Positions 60,767 through 64,000 of a DNA stretch of 64,000 nucleotides are shown here, piece by piece. The notes under the pieces are model-generated. The model saw nothing but the letters and a program-made list of their open reading frames with translations, was not told the DNA's origin and ran no database searches. The DNA lies in contig OY727096.1 in assembly GCA_963402885.1 (NCBI GenBank), positions 25,277,820 through 25,341,819 of the forward strand, read 5' to 3'. Positions within the stretch are counted from its first letter, which is position 1; each line of letters starts with the position of its first letter. The DNA is from Antedon bifida. Its lineage: Eukaryota; Echinodermata; Crinoidea; Comatulida; Antedonidae. A program made the position numbers and the translations under genes.

Positions 60767-61764
60767 ATCACGATTTAATTTTATTTTTTACAAGTTATTT
60801 ATCGGACAGGTTTCAGAGAGTCACTTTTGATGGTAACGCGTCTGAATGGCTTCCAGTTTTATCTGGCGTGCCTCAGGGGTCTATTTTGGGGCCTCTTTTT
60901 TTCATTATGTTTATTAACGATTTTTCCTTTGTTCCTCGTCATTCTAATGTTCTTATGTTTGCTGACGATATCAAATTATTTAAGTCTATACAAACTTTAA
61001 ATGATATGTTGTTGTTACAAGAAGACGTTGACAGACTCATTCACTGGTGCGACACTTGGAATATGTCAGTCAATGCCTCTAAATGCAAATCAATGTCTTT
61101 TACTCTTAAGAAAAAACCCATCTATTTTGACTTTTATATTAAGAATATTATACTTGAAAGAGTCTCTGTTCACAAAGACCTTGGTATTTTTTTAGATAGT
61201 TCATTAACCTTCTGTAAACATATTGATTTTATAGTCTCTAAATGCAATAGGCTTTTGGGTTTTCTTTGGAGACATTGCAGACATATCAACGATAAAAAGG
61301 CATTAGTTATTTTATACAAATCTTTAGTTAGGTCGAATCTTGAATTCTGCAGTGTTATTTTTAACTCTATTTCTCTTGCCCAGTCTTCTAGATTACAAAG
61401 TGTACAGAACAAGTTTTGTCGATTTTATGTGCGTAAATTTGGTTCTATTAGTAAAGACGTTCTTATTAATTTAGCGGATAGGCGTAAATTATTTGATTTA
61501 ATTTTTCTTTTTAAGGCTGTGAACTCAATTTTTCATGGTAATTTTGAAGTGTACTTTCCTATTTCTGTTCCACAATATCAATTGCGTTATCCTGCTTTAT
61601 TTTCTATATCAAGAGGGAGGGTAAATATTACTAAAAATGGTTTTGTTAATCGTTTGCCTAAGTTATACCACTCACTATGTAAAATTGATGGATCTGTTGA
61701 TATTTTTTTTGATTCCCTTGCTTGTTTCCGTCACAAGGTTTTGTCTAATGTCAGTAATATTTAA
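60688..61764 (+). pseudogene. LINE reverse transcriptase, 5'-deleted and in a different frame
   Basis: The frame opens with VYTDMAKAFDRVSH, RT motif A with its catalytic Asp, then GVPQGSILGPLFF (motif B), MFADDIKLF (motif C, FADD), the thumb region and a C-terminus ending LSNVSNI-TAA. Everything N-terminal to motif A, about 200 residues of fingers in related elements, is missing. The endonuclease frame crosses directly into this region at about 60690 with a frame change, which marks an internal deletion. An ATG at 60700 is present but is unlikely to make an active enzyme. Confidence 0.85.
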
Positions 61765-62298
61765 ATGTTGTCTTGTTATCTGTTGATTTTTGCTTGTATA
61801 TTATATGTTATATTTTACGATCAGCCCTGTTAATGGTGACGTTTGGTCACTGTAGGGTGATGATGAAATAAAATAAAAAAAAAAAAAATAAAAAAATTAT
61901 TTATGTATTTATTTAAGAGCAATCTTAGGTCGCTTTCATACCAACCTTCTGGTTTCCTGAGACCCCATTTCATCATTTTCTTTTTTTGAAATATTGTACA
62001 TATATAATTATTTTTTGTGATACGAATAAACGTATTTGTATTGTGTTTCGTTCTAATATTAAGAATGAGTTTTACTTTCCAATTATTGCGAATGCCGTTC
62101 GTTTTTATAATCACACACGATTTATTAGACACTCGCCCTTAAAGTACAATACGTTTGAAGTCGTAAGATATTAATGTTAAGAGCGTGGTGCCATATGTAG
62201 TAGATGTCTGTCATAGTAATGCGGTATTATAAACAGAGATTTTGTCATAAATTTATATTATAGGCTATATCTCTTGTGTAAAACAATACAATACCAAA

Positions 62299-62395
62299 CT
62301 AGTTTGACAAAAAAAGTGTGATGTGCCCAAATATGGTATTGATATGCCCATCATCATGTCCATATATGGGCACATCACATTTTTTTTGTAACATA
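62299..62395. mobile_element. MITE, TGTGATGTGC family, copy 3
   Basis: Ends GTGTGATGTGCCCAAATATGG and CCATATATGGGCACATCACA are near-perfect inverted repeats around TATTGATATGCCCATCATCATGT-type text. This is the simplest copy of the family. Confidence 0.75.
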
Positions 62396-63164
62396 AAGTT
62401 TAGTAGTGTAGGTAGAGTTTTACTCATGTGAATGCATTATTTACAATTTCCGATATATAACTTTACTAATGTGTTAATTTGTCATCAATCAATCTCTATT
62501 CATTAGTTAAATATAAACAGATTACATTATAATAGTATGTCACGCATAATGGTCCATAGTCTGACAATATAACATACTAGTATTATATACCGTACGGTAG
62601 ATAAGTCAATTTCAGATATATATATATATAACAAGTATCATATTTAAAACGATTTCTTTTTTGAGTGACGGAAGCATAATATATTGTTATGTTGCATTCA
62701 TAACAATATTATTAAAAATAATTATAATTATAATTGACATCATCATTTTTAAAAATAACAATGCTTTTATAATATCCCTCATCTGACAATTTTGTATATC
62801 ACAAAAAAACTATTTCCCACCATTATGAAAATGATGATTTCACTACAATGTCAAGTAATATGACGCTTATATAAAGAGCACTTCTTATTAAGTGGTCACC
62901 CTGGCAACCGTTTGCATCATTTAATTGATCTCGATATAGGATAAACCATAGACAGCGGAAAGGCTGCTGGTTATATAGACATGATATGTATTTATGCCTA
63001 TATAACCTGCAATGTCTATATAACCCGCCTAACTGTATTACTTCATTAGTGCTAACATACTCACTTTTATAACTGTGTTGTAAACTATATTTACATAAAT
63101 ACAACAAGCCTATAGTTCGTTATAAAGACCTCGTTGAAATATTTGATTTCGCCCTTTAACATTG

Positions 63165-63271
63165 GTTCGTATTGGACGTAAGCGCACCGCATGGGTACTG
63201 TATGTTGACGTCCTGTCGCGTGTGATTGGTCTCTACTCACTTGCGTTGTGCCTACGTCGTGGGAACAAGCT
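63165..63271. mobile_element. CCAAT-palindrome MITE, copy 6
   Basis: Contains TGTGATTGGTCTCTACTCAC, TGCGTTGTGCCTACGTCGTG and right end GGGAACAAGCT; the left arm is diverged. Confidence 0.6.
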
Positions 63272-63340
63272 AGGCCTACTCAACCTGACGGTTGCTCCAC
63301 ATCCTTTTGCGTGTAGGCCTACGTTCTTAAGTTGAGTCTT

Positions 63341-63465
63341 AAGCTTGGTTCTTACTTCTTCTTGGACGCAAGGATGTACACGTAAGCACACCGCATGTTT
63401 TGACTAATCACCATCAATGGATTATTTTAACTGTCGCTTGTGATTGGTCAACTCACTTTTACCGA
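63341..63465. mobile_element. CCAAT-palindrome MITE, copy 7
   Basis: Left AAGCTTGGTTCTTACTT and GGACGCAAGGA, inner TTTGACTAATCACC and TTGTGATTGGTCAACTCAC; the right outer arm is lost. Confidence 0.7.
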
Positions 63466-64000
63466 TTCGGAATCACTAAACTTTGATTTGCAAATTGCTC
63501 TCAATATTATTCATGTAGGCCCTACATCTATATTAAATGGGATTTTATTTTTTAAATTTACACATATCCAAAACTGATGCAGTATGTTTAGCCCCTAAAT
63601 CATAAATCTGATATAATAATGTTATGAAGCGTAAGACTGGGTCAATAAAGCAACAAAGCCATCAAATATTATATAGTATAATATTATATAATTATTACAT
63701 AACCGTAGCCTATGTAAATAAAGAACGTGATTGGCAGAAATTGCATCACATGACCATTCCGAGACGATCGTTACATAACGATAACCGACTGGTATGACGT
63801 AATCAGAGCTGACTGCACTCGATGAAAATGTAATGAAAGGGTTAATTACCGTATCCCAAGGATTTTTTAAAATAATTTTTACAATACACCTCGAATAAGC
63901 TATTTATGCTAATTTATATTTTTTTTAGCGGGTGTTTCCTAAAACCCATATCGATTTAATGTAAATTAATGACAAAATAAACGTATGTAAACTTTAATAA

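Larger units (their letters stand above)
58691..61900 (+). mobile_element. APE-type LINE (probable CR1/L2 group) with 2A motif, internally deleted
   Basis: The element contains an endonuclease ORF (58691-60766), a second frame with most of the reverse transcriptase (to 61764), and a short 3' region ending in GATGATGAAATAAAATAAA and an A-rich tail near 61860-61900. APE-type endonuclease joined to this type of RT, with a D-I-E-V-N-P-G-P motif just before the endonuclease, is known from CR1/L2-like elements of sea urchins and amphioxus. The RT has lost its fingers region, so this copy is defective. The 5' limit of the element is not certain, and target duplications were not identified. Confidence 0.85.
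61901..64000. other. Right-hand flank, MITEs and AT-rich DNA
   Basis: Holds a MITE at 62299-62395, a (TA)n run near 62612-62630, and two CCAAT-palindrome MITEs at 63165-63271 and 63341-63465. No coding sequence is supported. Confidence 0.5.

Noticed and set aside
61986..62174. 62-aa ORF resembling the C-terminus of LINE proteins (FYFPIIANAVRFYN)
   Set aside because: The resemblance is short and weak and lies outside the element's tail; it could be an older LINE scrap but cannot be supported.

Overview
This is an animal (deuterostome-type) nuclear window: AT-rich, with interrupted genes, GT/AG introns, AATAAA signals and dense small repeats. Protein matches to vertebrate MTMR9, MRTO4, SDR16C and BCLAF1/THRAP3, a 2A-bearing APE-type LINE, a 5S rRNA-derived SINE and the very frequent word AGGCCTA suggest an echinoderm or close relative. 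The species cannot be read from the sequence.

Five host genes can be supported, most of them exon by exon. (1) 4532-4679, minus: the first coding exon of a Vac8-like armadillo protein whose other exons lie off the window or were not found. (2) 14780-19813, plus: a four-exon, 566-aa BCLAF1/THRAP3-family RS protein. (3) 28012-21561, minus: a complete 14-exon, 550-aa MTMR9 with an inactive phosphatase loop, convergent with gene 2. (4) 36155-34208, minus: a four-exon SDR16C-type short-chain dehydrogenase. (5) 36367-45488, plus: a complete seven-exon, 235-aa MRTO4 ribosome-assembly factor. Genes 4 and 5 are divergent with 211 bp between start codons and a CACGTG E-box between them. No operon-like logic links the genes; they are ordinary housekeeping or membrane-traffic functions.

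The rest is repeat-rich. A head-to-tail array of unclassified 1.15-1.6 kb elements with hairpins at both ends fills 6116-11818. Two nearly identical copies sit in MRTO4 intron 5 (40596-43722). Several short inverted-repeat (MITE-like) families, four tRNA-like SINEs, one 5S-derived SINE and several minisatellites are scattered through introns and intergenic DNA.

45.5-58.6 kb and 61.9-64 kb hold no gene that can be supported. At 58691-61900 lies a LINE whose endonuclease ORF begins with a signal-peptide-like leader and a duplicated cysteine-containing module, followed by a 2A-type D-I-E-V-N-P-G-P motif. Its reverse transcriptase has lost the fingers region and continues in another frame. The most unusual items are this leader-2A-endonuclease arrangement, the nested cruciforms at the tandem element junctions, and a triplicated partial exon in MRTO4.
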